The position numbers and the translations under genes were made by a program. Positions 12,580 to 24,280 of a stretch of DNA of 64,000 bases are shown here, in pieces (position 1 is the stretch's first letter; each line of letters begins with the position of its first letter). The stretch spans positions 13,122,348 through 13,186,347 of the forward strand of contig JAZBQD010000013.1 of assembly GCA_036583965.1 (NCBI GenBank), in the 5' to 3' direction. Origin of the DNA: Prunella strophiata (lineage: Eukaryota; Chordata; Aves; Passeriformes; Prunellidae). Below the pieces are notes generated by a model, which was not told where the DNA came from, did not search any database, and worked only from the letters and a program-made list of their open reading frames with translations.

Positions 12580-13440
12580 ACCTGGCAGGCTGCAGCTGAG
12601 AGCCAGCAGAGCACTTCAGTGGCAATGTGATTAGGTTTGGGTTTCTCTTGGGTTCTGTTTAGGAAACCAGCCAGCCATTGTTATTCTGTTTGAACAAACC
12701 ACCACCACAGGAGTGCAGCTCAGCCCAGAGCAGGCTCAGCTTGGGCCAGCAGGAGGAAGGCAGCCCTGGAGCAGGTGCCCTTCCCAGGGCAGGGCATTCC
12801 TGCACCCAGAGCTCACAGGAATTGTTCTACATCCCTTGCAGCCCTTCCTGCCCCCTGCCAGCCCTCTGGACACCTCCAGGTGCACATCACACACCTGCTG
12901 ATAAAGCCTGCACGAGCTGAGGAGTAAATGAAATAAATTATTGAGAGCACAGCTTCCTGCAGCCCAAAACCACAACCAGCAGAGGCAGTGCTGGTGCTGG
13001 GCAGGGCACAGGGGGGTCTGTGCTGCCCTGAGCCAGAGCAGCTGCTATGGCCCAGCACTCCTGAGCCTGCATTTCTGGCCCAGGTGCCAGAGCTGTGCCA
13101 GAGCTGCTTTCTTACACAAACTACCTCTTGGTTTGCCAGTTCCTTTGGTACCTCTGTGATTTACTTATTTATGGAAAGATTTAGGAGACCTATGAAGAGG
13201 GAGGGGGGTGGAGGTATTTTCAATTTACTCTGTATTTTGGTACTGTTTCTTCTTATTTCTGGCTTTTCAGGATGTATTTCAATAGAATGCAGCAGGCTTG
13301 TCTGAAAGTGAGACTGATCTCTGCTTAAAGTCCACACTGACCATCCCTGTCAGCCCAGGGATGATGGACACATCTTTGAGTCTGTAATTGGTCATCAAAG
13401 GACTTGCATCTAGAAAAAAAAAATAAAAATGAGGGGCATA
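12580..13440 (+). other. GLT1D1: Probable GLT1D1 3' UTR
   Basis: This region follows the TGA directly. AATAAA hexamers occur at 12932-12937 and 13422-13427, and another at 13905-13910. The 13422 signal is followed by T/G-rich sequence (near 13440-13500), as expected downstream of a cleavage site. The exact end cannot be fixed without transcripts. Confidence 0.45.
13422..13427 (+). terminator. Candidate GLT1D1 polyadenylation signal
   Basis: AATAAA lies in an A-rich context about 845 bp after the GLT1D1 stop, with T/G-rich sequence downstream. The alternative signals at 12932-12937 and 13905-13910 are equally canonical hexamers, so the choice is tentative. Confidence 0.35.
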
Positions 13441-16400
13441 TTGGTAACTACTTGTTCTTAGGAACCTGTTTGCCTTTGTATGGTCTCTGCCCCAAGGAGA
13501 GCCTGGGAAATGTTTTCTGTTGACTCCAGTGGCTGTTGTGTCAGACTTTTCTTTGTAATAGTGAAGTTCACTGTGTATTTTAAGCTTTCCTCTCTATTTT
13601 TGATGCTTTGCAAGGTTCTGGTACAGTAAACAAGAAAGCAGTTTGAATGTTGTATATTGATTTCTCCCTACATTCCCCTCCTGCTTTCGTGTTGGGGCTG
13701 CCCAGCACTGCCTTCAGTAGCAATGCCCCAGGGCAAACCCAGCCTGATTGCAAATGCCAGGGCTGCTGCACTCCCTCCTGAGCACCTGCACACTCCTGGA
13801 GTGTCCTTTGCCATGGGGATGGAAGTGCAGCTGTGCCACTCCTGCAGGAGCTCAGAGGCAATGGGGATTCTCAGCAGCACAGATGGCAGGGGACCTTTAC
13901 AGGGAATAAAAAAGGACTTTTCCAACTAACTGAGCCAACTTCAGGGTGTCCTGCTCCTCTAAACCTCTGAGAGATCTCTGCCAGCTCATTTCTGATACTC
14001 TGCTTGATTAGCTTTGATCCTCAGCCATCTCCCCTCCCCTTCCAATAGCATTGGTTGTCTTCTGAGAGAAACAGGTTTTTAACAGCAAATAAACAAATCC
14101 ACAATGGGGAACAGAAGCCTAAGCACTGAGCTAATGGAAAGTGATTAGTAATAGTAATGATTAGAAAGCTTCTTCTGCAGCCTGATACATTTATTACTAA
14201 GCTTCAACTATAAATATATTGATCTGGAATTTGTGCTATTCCCAGCAAAACAAAATATGTTCAAGTGAGAAATTCTGCTACACCCTCAGAATATAATTAA
14301 CATATGATTTTTCAGGCTGTATTTAATCTATAAATATGAAATCTGCATCTGGGAATCAGCATGCTCATTTGCATGTGCTCAGCATGGCAGAAGCACAAAC
14401 AGCCCTTCTGCAGGGATGCATGAAGGGGAAAAGGAACCAGCCCAAAGAGGGGAGAGCTGAGCCCCCAGGGCTGTGTGGGGCCTCACAGGAGCTCTGGGAC
14501 ATCCATCACAGGCTCTGCTCCACAGCCAGCCTGGGCCAGCCACTGCAGGGAATTTCATCATCATAAACTGGGCCTGGATTTATGTTTTACATTCCACCCA
14601 GTCTTGTGTTCCAGGCCTATAAATATTCAATGAGTCTTGTAAGTCCTTGTAAGGAAAATATGAGACCCATGCAAGCAGTTTTGGGTGTAATTATCTTTGC
14701 AGCAACTTCACTCAAATGATTTTATAGGTAAGAATAATCCTTTTGTTGTCCTGCAGCCCTAATTACAGTATTTATCTTCCCCTTCAAAGCCCCACTCCTA
14801 CCCAAGCAGCTTTTTAAGCAAAGCACACCTCGATGAGATGCAGCTACAGCTCCAAAAATAGCACTTGTTCTGTTTGCAGCAAAAAACCTCCATTGTGCAT
14901 CCACCCCACGGCTACTTCTGTATTTCAGGACCTTGAAATGCACTGCTAATTAATCTAATCAAGTGCATTTTATTTTGCAGTTAGCTCTGCCACTGAATCC
15001 CTGGGAAGTGGACCTGTGCAATGGGCACCATGATGCTGCTCCCTTCCTTGGCCCAATCCCCCAGAACTGGCTGACAAACCCCAGCCATGTGGAATTGAGG
15101 CTTTCTGAACCAGGGTTCCATTTTAATCAGCCCTGTGCTGACCATTGGGGTTTCCATTTCCAGAACCCCAGAGCTCCAGCCTGGCACCAGGCAGTTGCTT
15201 TGAAGGTTTGCTATAATCATATCAGGACTTAATTGTGAAAGAAAAACGTTAAAATGTATATTGGAAGATTTACAAGTATTTGTGCCTATTCTGAAAAACA
15301 TTTACCATCAATTTAGCCCCAATATTACCCAGCCCAAACATCTGCAAATGCTGCCTTTGGTTTAATAAATGCACAGGCACTCCAGTGTTCATTTTCAATG
15401 TATTTTCTCCTCTCTCTTGGGCTCATAACTTGTCCTGCCCCCTTCTCCCCTCAGTCTTTTTAATCTTTAGGTCAGGAATCATTCCCCATGAAAATAAAGC
15501 AACAGTTTTGTCAAAGGCTTGTCAGAGGAGATGGGTGCTTCCATGTGGAATTCAGTCATTTAATGGCTCAGTGGGATCTGAGCATTTTTTTTCATTAAGT
15601 TGTCCAAAGTAATTTCATCACTCCAGAATTTATTTCACTTCCACCTCCTCTGCCTGGCTGGTCCCAGCCCAGTTCCTTTAATGTTTGAAACCTAAACCTG
15701 TGTAAGAGCAGGTCCCTGCAGCCCTGTCCTGTCCCAGAGCTCCTCAGGGCCTTTAATTCTGCCTGACACAGACAAAGCAAAGCCCTCATCTTCCAGGGCC
15801 TTAATTGCATTGAGAATTTTAAAGAAAGGAGCTGCTTATTAAAATGAAAAGTCTCACAGCCACCAATATAAAAGCAAGCTGCAGTAAAACCAGGATTCCT
15901 GATTTTTTAAGAAACAGTTTACGTTTTCAAAAGGGATGGTTAATCATATGCAATTTCATTCTCTCTAAATGAAGCACATTTTCATCAAGTAATTATTCCA
16001 TGTCATTCCTATGACATCTCTTTTAGGTAGCAAATATGGAGGGCACTTGAACTCTCACATCCTTTCCAAAAAATGTAGGCCAGCATTTGTTTTGTCCAGT
16101 GCCTGAAAAAATGACTCCAGAAATTCATTTCCCCTAGAGCATCGCCATTAAGCTAATTTAAATCATGGGTTTGAAATTAACCAATACATTTTAATTAGAC
16201 CAGCAGAGAACATCTGGTCACTGAGAAATCAGAGTTGTGGGCACCTGACCTGAAAGAGCATTCAGCCCCCTGAGCACCCTTAACCCTTCCTGCTCCAGAG
16301 CAGGGGCTGGCACCCCTTTTATGATATTTCACTGTGCTTCTTACATGCAATTCCTATTTTTGTGCACTTCAGATCTGCTAAAGAAAGAAGTCCAGCCCCA

Positions 16401-18922
16401 AGTGTAACCTTGCCTGTTGGGAGGGAGGCAAACAGAGCCCCCTAACAGAAATGCACACTGACCTCCAGGGATTGGGCACAACTCTGGGCTGCTACACAAC
16501 CTGCAATCCCACTGCCAGGGGGAGCAGATTAACACCCTAAACCACCAAACAATTCCCACTGTGTATTAGGTGCAACTGCAGGAGCAGAATGTTGTGCTGC
16601 ACATGATGCCCCATTCTTTTGGAATACAACAGTTCCCTTGGCACCAGTGCCAGATGAATGGAGAGTTCATTTTGTCTGAGCCTAAACAAACACACACTGA
16701 CAATGAGGATAAATCTGATTGCTGCAGCACTTCCAAGGAGCTGGTAAAAATAATATTTTAATCAAATAACTCAGCTGCAACTGCCATGAACTGCTGGGAA
16801 GGTTAGGGCTGGGGCTCAGTGTTCTACTGAGAAAACAGAATTATTCCAAACACTCCATTCCATCACCACTTGGATTAAAGCAGAGGATGCAAAGCAGAGG
16901 TTCCAGCCCTAACAGCAAACTGAAGGCACCAAAAAACCCCAAGGTTAAGGGAACAGTCTCAAAGAGCAGTCATCCAGCAAGACAATGCAATGCTGGAGAA
17001 AAGTAACTGCTGCCAGCCTGGCATGGTTTAGTCCTAAATAAAGATTTGGGATGGGGCATTAATTTCATTTACTCCCAAATGAGGAATGCAGCCACATTTC
17101 AGGCTCTGCTCTGTGAGCTCTGAGTCCAGCTCCCAGCTGCAGCATGGACTGCCTGGTGTGCCCAGACCCTTTTTGAGACCAGAACAAAGCACCAGGGGTC
17201 ACCCAGCTCAAAGTCAGCAGGGCAGAGCTGCTCTGGCTGCTGCTGCCAGACCCACCTGAGCCACCTGAGCCCCGAGCCAGAGCCCTGAGCAGCCCCTGGG
17301 ATCATCCCCTCGCTGTCAGAGCTGGTTCTGCTTCTGCCTCGTGCAGCCACAGCTGCACACCCCCTGCTCACCTCCTCTGCCATGGCCTGAAGAGCCTGTG
17401 CAGATTCCTGTCCCCTCCCCAGCACGTACAGGGTGTGAGCAAAGCAGCCCCTGAGCTCCAGACACAGCCTGGGCTCTGCTCTTGGACTCCCTCCCAACCA
17501 CACTAAACCCAAACCTGGCAGAAAGATGTGATGAGAAAAGCTAATTTTCATTGTGGAAGTCAGCCTGGAGCTACGGTAATAATCAGTGAGGAGAGCTATG
17601 GCTTCAGGAGGGAGAAAAGGACTAAACAAGCAACCATTGTGGCAGTCATTAAAAAAATTAATTAAAAGTAATTAGAGAAAAAGACAGCCTTAATAATTAA
17701 CTCGTGTTTGCTGGGCAGGAGCCCAGTGCAACGTGTTGCCCTTTAGGGTAACAAGTGAAACAGAATATTGCCCACATCCAGCTGCCCTGAGATGAAAGAG
17801 GAGATGCAATTAAAGGAGAAAGCAGCAGCCCCGGGGCCCTGCCTGGGTGGGTCTGGCTGTGCCTTGGCTGTGTCCCCTGGCTGTCCCTGGCTGTCCCAGG
17901 CTCCTGCCCATCCCTCTGTCCCTGCTCTGTGCCAGGCAGCCTCTGCAGGGCTTCAGAAAACCCAGGGACCTGCTGTGGAGTAACAGTGCTCGTGCTGAAA
18001 GTGAGACAAGAGTTCATCTGCCACTTGAATTATTAAAATAATTGTCACACAGGGAGAAGCTCTGTGGAATATTACTCTGTGTTGACATTGAGGGGAAGCT
18101 GTATTTCAACAGGAGCAGATTTTGTCACACAAGCCTCTGCTTTCCAGTAAATGTTTCACTGACTTCTACATAAAGACCATGAATGACTCTGAACCCACTT
18201 TGTGCTGCAGCCAGTGAAATGTTCTTTTTTTCTCTTCCACACCAAATATTTACATGTCAATCTCTTAACATAACAAACTGCCTTTGGAGGCTGGGAGCAC
18301 AGGCTGTGTTCCTTATTAGCCCTTTCCTAGGTAACCTAAATTGCAGTCAACTAACACATGGATTATAAATTCCTTTACAAAAAATCCATAAAATATTAGT
18401 TTTAACTGTCCATCTCTATTATTTCCACCAGAAGAAGTTAATTTGAACAGCTGAAAATGAAGCCTTTTGAGTCCAGCTTTACTTAAAAGGCAGAAAACCC
18501 AAAACCCTCCCAAATGAGTTTAACCAGAATATTTATCGTAATACATTCCACATAACAAAGCATTTTCTTCTATATTGAATATTTATTTCTGTAAAGAAAA
18601 GCTTGGAAAAACCCAACCACCCAGCAAATCAAGGCTTTAGGAGTGCAAGCAGGCAGCCCCAAGCCCTCCCTGCCAGGGAGTGCCCACCCAGCACCACAGA
18701 GAAATCAAATCATGCCCAGGAACCTTGCCAAGGAAGCTGCTGTCACATTTCCAAGGAGCTGCCCCAGCCTCCTGCAAGCACTGAACCCCCAGGCTCAGGG
18801 ATGAGCCCTGCTCTGCACCGAGGGGCAAACACAGGCAGAGAGCCACAGCTCCCTCAGTACCCTCATGATCTGTGGTCACTGCCATGCTCCAGCAGAGGCA
18901 CTGGGGAAGGAGGAGCAGTCAG
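13441..18922. other. Intergenic sequence, nothing recognised
   Basis: This is mixed AT-rich and GC-rich single-copy sequence between the GLT1D1 3' end and the first intergenic array. ORFs are short, occur on both strands and resemble no family I know. No RNA gene or transposon end was recognised. A loose CTGTCCCTGG-type direct repeat at 17860-17905 is the only local structure. Confidence 0.55.
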
Positions 18923-19231
18923 GATAAAGAAGGGCCAGGGAGCAATTGGGATAAAGAAGGGCCAGGGAGCAATTGGGATAAAGAAGGGCCAGGGAGCAAT
19001 TGGGATAAAGAAGAGTCATGGAGCAATTGGGATAAAGAAGAGTCATGGAGCAATTGGGATAAAGAAGGGCCATGGAGCAATTGGGATAAAGAAGAGTCAT
19101 GGAGCAATTGGGATAAAGAAGAGTCATGGAGCAATTGGGATAAAGAAGAGTCATGGAGCAATTGGGATAAAGAAGAGTCATGGAGCAATTGGGATAAAGA
19201 AGGGCCATGGAGCAATTGGGATAAAGAAGAG
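18923..19231. repeat. 27-bp minisatellite, about 11 copies
   Basis: The unit starts GATAAAGAAGAGTCATGGAG and ends CAATTGG. Two subtypes are seen: GGGCCAGGG or GGGCCATGG, and AGTCATGG. The first three units are the GGGCCAGGG type, and later units are mostly AGTCATGG with a few GGGCCATGG. Because 27 is a multiple of three and one frame has no stop, it reads as a nine-residue repeat (IGIKKSHGA-like), but nothing suggests a gene. Confidence 0.95.
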
Positions 19232-19630
19232 TTTTGGCTGCTTTCTGTCCCAGAAGGAGATGATGCTGCACTAAAGGCTGGAGGAGCCCAAGCACCCCCA
19301 GCTGGTGGGGGCTGCAGTGGCCAGGAGCTTCTCTGCAGCCCCAAAAACAAACACATGGCAGTGACAGGCTTTTGCTAATGCCACTACCACAGAAATAATA
19401 AATAATCAAGCATTTACTATTCCCACCACCACAACTGGTTCTTTCTGTCTCACACTCACCGTGGCTGTCCCAGAAGTGTGGCAGTGTGCTGCATGGAGCA
19501 GCTCCTCGTGCTCTGGGCCAAGGTTTCCCCACCTCTGTGGCTCCTGCTTGAGCCCCCCTGGCTTTGCTGCTGGAAGAGTGCAGGGCCTGATTCCTGCAGA
19601 GCCTGATTCCTGCAGGGCAGCTCTGTGCCA

Positions 19631-20033
19631 GGCATGGTGCCACCAGGGATGGGATGGTGCCCCCAGGGATGGGATGGTGCCCCCAGGGATGGGATGGTGC
19701 CACCAGGCACGGGATGGTGCCACCAGGCACGGGACAGTGCCACCAGGGATGGGATGGTGCCCCCAGGGATGGGACAGTGCCACCAGGGATGGGATGGTGC
19801 CACCAGGGATGGGATGGTGCCACCAGGGACGGGATGGTGCCCCCAGGGATGGGACAGTGCCACCAGGGATGGGATGGTGCCACCAGGGACGGGATGGTGC
19901 CACCAGGGATGGGATGGTGCCACCAGGGACGGGATGGTGCCCCCAGGGATGGGATGGTGTCACCAGGGATGGGATGGTGCCCCCAGGGATGGGATGGTGT
20001 CACCAGGGATGGGATGGTGCCACCAGGGACGTT
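19631..20033. repeat. 20-bp GC-rich minisatellite, about 20 copies
   Basis: The unit is GGGATGGTGCCACCAGGGAT in strict 20-bp register over about 400 bp. Variation is confined to a few sites: CCACC or CCCCC, GGAT or GGAC, GGTG or CAGTG, and GTGC or GTGT. It lies only 400 bp from the unrelated 27-bp array. ORFs on both strands across it come from the repeat. Confidence 0.95.
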
Positions 20034-21626
20034 CTCCCAGCCAGCAGTGAAAGTGCAGCTGATTGTTTCTGAGCTGTGCAGCCCCAGAGCCACCTCCAGC
20101 TCACTGTTTGCTTTCCACTCCCAGTCAGGACTGACCTTTCCTCAGGTGTCTGGGCTTTGGATGATGAAGGGACAGACAAATGTACAGACAGGTGAGACCT
20201 CCTTTGCACCCAGTTACTGAGGGCTGGCTCTGCCACTGCAATCAGGTTAATTAAGTGCTCATGCAAAGCAAGTGTGGCTGCAGAGCAGGAGCCTCCCTGC
20301 ACACACAAATCCCTCCTGGTTGTGTCAGGCACAGAAAGGCTGGAGGCTCCAGCACAGCCCCAAAGGGACAGGAGAGGAGATCTTGTGAAGCTGCTTCAAA
20401 TGCAGCCCTTTCACCTTAAACACCGTGAGCACTGGTGTGAGGAGGCAGGACAGAAATCCCAAAACCCCATCTCACCTGGGAGGAATTGCAGTGTGTTGGT
20501 TTTCTGAACTGCACAGCCTAAAACTCTGTTTATTCTTCAGCATCCCTCCTGCTCACTGGAGAGTCTGGACTGCTGAGCCAGAATCTCCCCTTGCAGCAAT
20601 TTGCAAAGCACACCTGGAGGAAAGCTCCTGCCATGCCTGGCACTCTGACAAACCCTGCAGTGCCAGCAAACAGCAGTCCCTGGGCCACTGGAGAGTCTGT
20701 GTTCCACCAGTGCCTCCTCAGACCGCAGCGTTTGGAATGTTAAAAAGAAAAAAAAAAAAACAATTCATGAGAGTGATCTGCTGCATTGTGAGCACACTGA
20801 AAGGTGAGGGCTCATTTCTCAGAGTAGGAAATAGGTGTTTATGTCTCCTGTCTGCTGCACACCCCACCCTGCCCCAAAAGCTGGAGGCTTCTCTCTTTGC
20901 TCAAGACTTAATTGCCCTGAGTGTTTCCTGCCTGTATCTATTACCCAAAAATGATGTTTCAAGTTCATTCCTTTTTTTTCTTTTTTTCTTTTTTCTTTTT
21001 TATTTTTTTTTTTTGGAGGGGAAAAGGGGGAGAGAGAATCCTCAGATCAGTAAGTGAAATAATTCACAGCTATCCTCTTTTATAGAAAACAAATCCATTT
21101 CCCCACCTCCCCACACCCCACACTGTTGCTGCTGCATTATCTGTATGAGCCAGGCATTGGCAAGGAGACAGGGAAAAATGACAGGACATTGTAAGAGAAT
21201 TTAATGAAGTGGCTCCAAATATTGTATCAAAATAAATGAAGTGAATAATGCAGGAGCTCGTTCCAGGTCCCTTCCACGACAGAAGCATTGTGTGAGCAGC
21301 ACATCCGAGGAGATGGGATGGCTGGGGGAGCACAAAGGTGCCACTGTGGCACATGACAGAGCAGGAACAATGGGCACCTCAACTGCTCTATTTCACTGCA
21401 GCAATTGAGGCCAGACACCCAGCGAGAAAAGAGCAGCTGGTCAGAAGGAGGAGGAGAATTATCAGCAGTTCTCATCTCAACAATTTCCTTTTGCTTAGGG
21501 TGGGGGGAAAGGGGCAGATCCCAGCCCTGCACCTCGAGCTCCTGCAGCCCTGCTGAGCCCCTGGGGCTGCCCACGGAGGGACACGGGGCTGGCACTGCCA
21601 CCCACCAGTGCCTGTGCTGGGAACCA
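20034..21626. other. Intergenic spacer with A- and T-rich runs
   Basis: No gene was recognised. It contains an A-rich run at 20742-20760 and a pyrimidine (T with scattered C) tract at 20969-21014 that ends abruptly at GGAGGGG. Neither is flanked by a recognisable retrotransposon body. Confidence 0.55.
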
Positions 21627-23852
21627 CCCCTGGGACACAGGGACACGGAGCACAGGGACACAGAGCACAGGGACACAGAGCACAGGGACACACAGCACAG
21701 GGACACAGCACAGGGACACAGGCACAGGGACACAGAGCACAGGGACACGGAGCACAGGGACACAGCACAGGGACAGCACAGGGACACAGCACAGGGACAC
21801 AGCACAGGGACACAGGGACACAGAGCACAGGGACACGGAGCACAGGGACACGGAGCACAGGGACACAGCACAGGGACACCCCTGGGACACAGGGACACAG
21901 AGCACAGGGACACGGAGCACAGGGACACGGAGCACAGGGACACAGCACAGGGACACAGCACAGGGACACAGAGCACAGGGACACAGCACAGGGACACAGC
22001 ACAGGGACACAGGCACAGGGACACGGAGCACAGGACACAGCACAGGGACACAGCACAGGACACAGCACAGGGACCACAGCACAGGGACACGGAGCACAGG
22101 GACCACAGCACAGGGACAACAGCACAGGGACACAGAGCACAGGGACACAGCCACAGGGACACAGCACAGGGACAACAGCACAGGGACACAGCACAGGGAC
22201 ACGGAGCACAGGGAACACAGCACAGGGACACAGCACAGGGACACGGAGCACAGGGACACAGCACAGGGACACGGAGCACAGGGACACAGCACAGGGACAC
22301 AGCACAGGGACACAGCACAGGGACACAGCACAGGGACACGGAGCACAGGGACACAGCACAGGGACACAGCACAGGGACAGCACAGGGACACAGCACAGGG
22401 ACACAGAGCACAGGGACACAGCACAGGACACAGCACAGGGACACAGCACAGGACACAGCACAGGGACACAGCACAGGACACGGAGCACAGGACACGGAGC
22501 ACAGGGACACAGCACAGGACACGGAGCACAGGGACACAGCACAGGGACACAGCACAGGACACAGCACAGGGACACAGCACAGGGACAACAGCACAGGGAC
22601 ACAGCCACAGGGACACAGCACAGGGACAGCACAGGGACACAGCACAGGGACACAGCACAGGACACAGCACAGGGACCACAGCACAGGGACACAGCACAGG
22701 ACACGGAGCACAGGGACACAGCACAGGACACAGCACAGGGACACAGCACAGGGACACAGCACAGGGACACAGCACAGGGACACAGCACAGGACACAGCAC
22801 AGGGACACGAGCACAGGGACACAGCACAGGGACACAGCACAGGACACAGCACAGGGACCACAGCACAGGGACAACAGCACAGGGACACGAGCACAGGGAC
22901 ACAGCACAGGACACAGCACAGGGACACAGCACAGGGACAACAGCACAGGGACACGAGCACAGGGACACAGCACAGGACACAGCACAGGGACACGAGCACA
23001 GGGACACAGCACAGGACACGGAGCACAGGGACACAGCACAGGACACAGCACAGGGACACGGAGCACAGGGACACAGCACAGGGACAACAGCACAGGGACA
23101 CAGCACAGGACACGGAGCACAGGGAACACAGCACAGGGACACAGGCACAGGGACACAGCACAGGGACACAGCACAGGACACGGAGCACAGGACACAGCAC
23201 AGGGACACAGCACAGGGACACAGCACAGGACACAGCACAGGGACCACAGCACAGGGACAACAGCACAGGGACACAGCACAGGACACAGCACAGGGACACG
23301 GAGCACAGGGACACAGCACAGGACACAGCACAGGGACACAGAGCACAGGGACACAGCCACAGGGACACAGCACAGGGACAACAGCACAGGGACACAGGCA
23401 CAGGGACACAGCACAGGGACCACAGCACAGGGACACGGAGCACAGGGAACACAGCACAGGGACCACAGCACAGGGACACAGGCACAGGGACACGGAGCAC
23501 AGGGACACAGCACAGGGACACAGCACAGGGACACGGAGCACAGGGACACAGGCACAGGGACACAGCCACAGGGACACAGCACAGGACACAGCACAGGGAC
23601 CACAGCACAGGGACACGGAGCACAGGACACGGAGCACAGGGACACAGCACAGGGACAGCACAGGGACACAGGCACAGGGACACGGAGCACAGGGACACAG
23701 CACAGGGACCAGCACAGGGACACAGGCACAGGGACACAGCACAGGGACCACAGCACAGGGACACAGCACAGGACACAGCACAGGGACACAGCACAGGGAC
23801 AGCACAGGGACACAGCACAGGACACGGAGCACAGGACACAGCACAGGGACAC
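21627..23852. repeat. 2.2-kb satellite-like array of 13/15-bp units
   Basis: The basic 13-mer is GGGACACAGCACA, interspersed with 15-mers GGGACACGGAGCACA and GGGACACAGAGCACA. Shorter or slipped versions also occur (GGACACAGCACA, GGGACAACAGCACA, GGGACCACAGCACA, GGGACACAGGCACA). Neither strand of the common units contains a stop codon in any frame, which explains overlapping ORFs of 750-900 codons on both strands. The first about 500 bp also show a larger 252-bp periodicity. The array abuts the 50-bp array without a spacer. Confidence 0.95.
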
Positions 23853-24280
23853 AGACTCCTCTCTCTGCATGAAGAACATTCACAAGGGTGTAAAACACCT
23901 CTGGACTCCTCTCTCTGCATTGGAACACTCACAAAGGTGTAAAACACCTCTGGACTCCTCTCTCTGCATTGGAACACTCACAAAGGTGTAAAACACCTCT
24001 GGACTCCTCTCTGTGCATGAGGAACACTCACAAAGGTGTAAAACACCTCTGGACTCCTCTCTCTGCATGAAGAACATTCACAAGGGTGTAAAACACCTCT
24101 GGACTCCTCTCTCTGCATGAAGAACATTCACAAGGGTGTAAAACACCTCTGGATTCCTCTCTGTGCATGAGGAACACTCACAAAGGTGTAAAACACCTCT
24201 GGACTCCTCTCTGTGCATGAAGAACATTCACAAAGGTGTAAAACACCTTTGGACTCCTCTCTGTGCATGAGGAACACTCC
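23853..24280. repeat. 49/50-bp minisatellite, about 8.5 copies
   Basis: The unit runs from GGACTCCTCTCTCTGCATGA through ACATTCACAAGG to GGTGTAAAACACCTCT. Two subtypes differ by ATGAAGAACATTC or ATTGGAACACTC. Each unit holds the inverted repeat GGTGTAAAACACC (5-bp arms, 3-bp loop). The last copy ends at GAGGAACACTCC, after which the sequence is unique. Confidence 0.95.

Noticed and set aside
20969..21014. Poly-T tract as a retrotransposon tail
   Set aside because: No recognisable retrotransposon body or target-site duplication adjoins it; treated as a simple pyrimidine tract.
21227..23977. ORFs of 750-916 codons on both strands (Cys/Val/Leu/Pro-rich or Gly/Thr/Gln/His-rich)
   Set aside because: They lie in the 13/15-bp array, are open in several frames because the unit has no stop codons, have no domain or splice support and continue into flanks arbitrarily.
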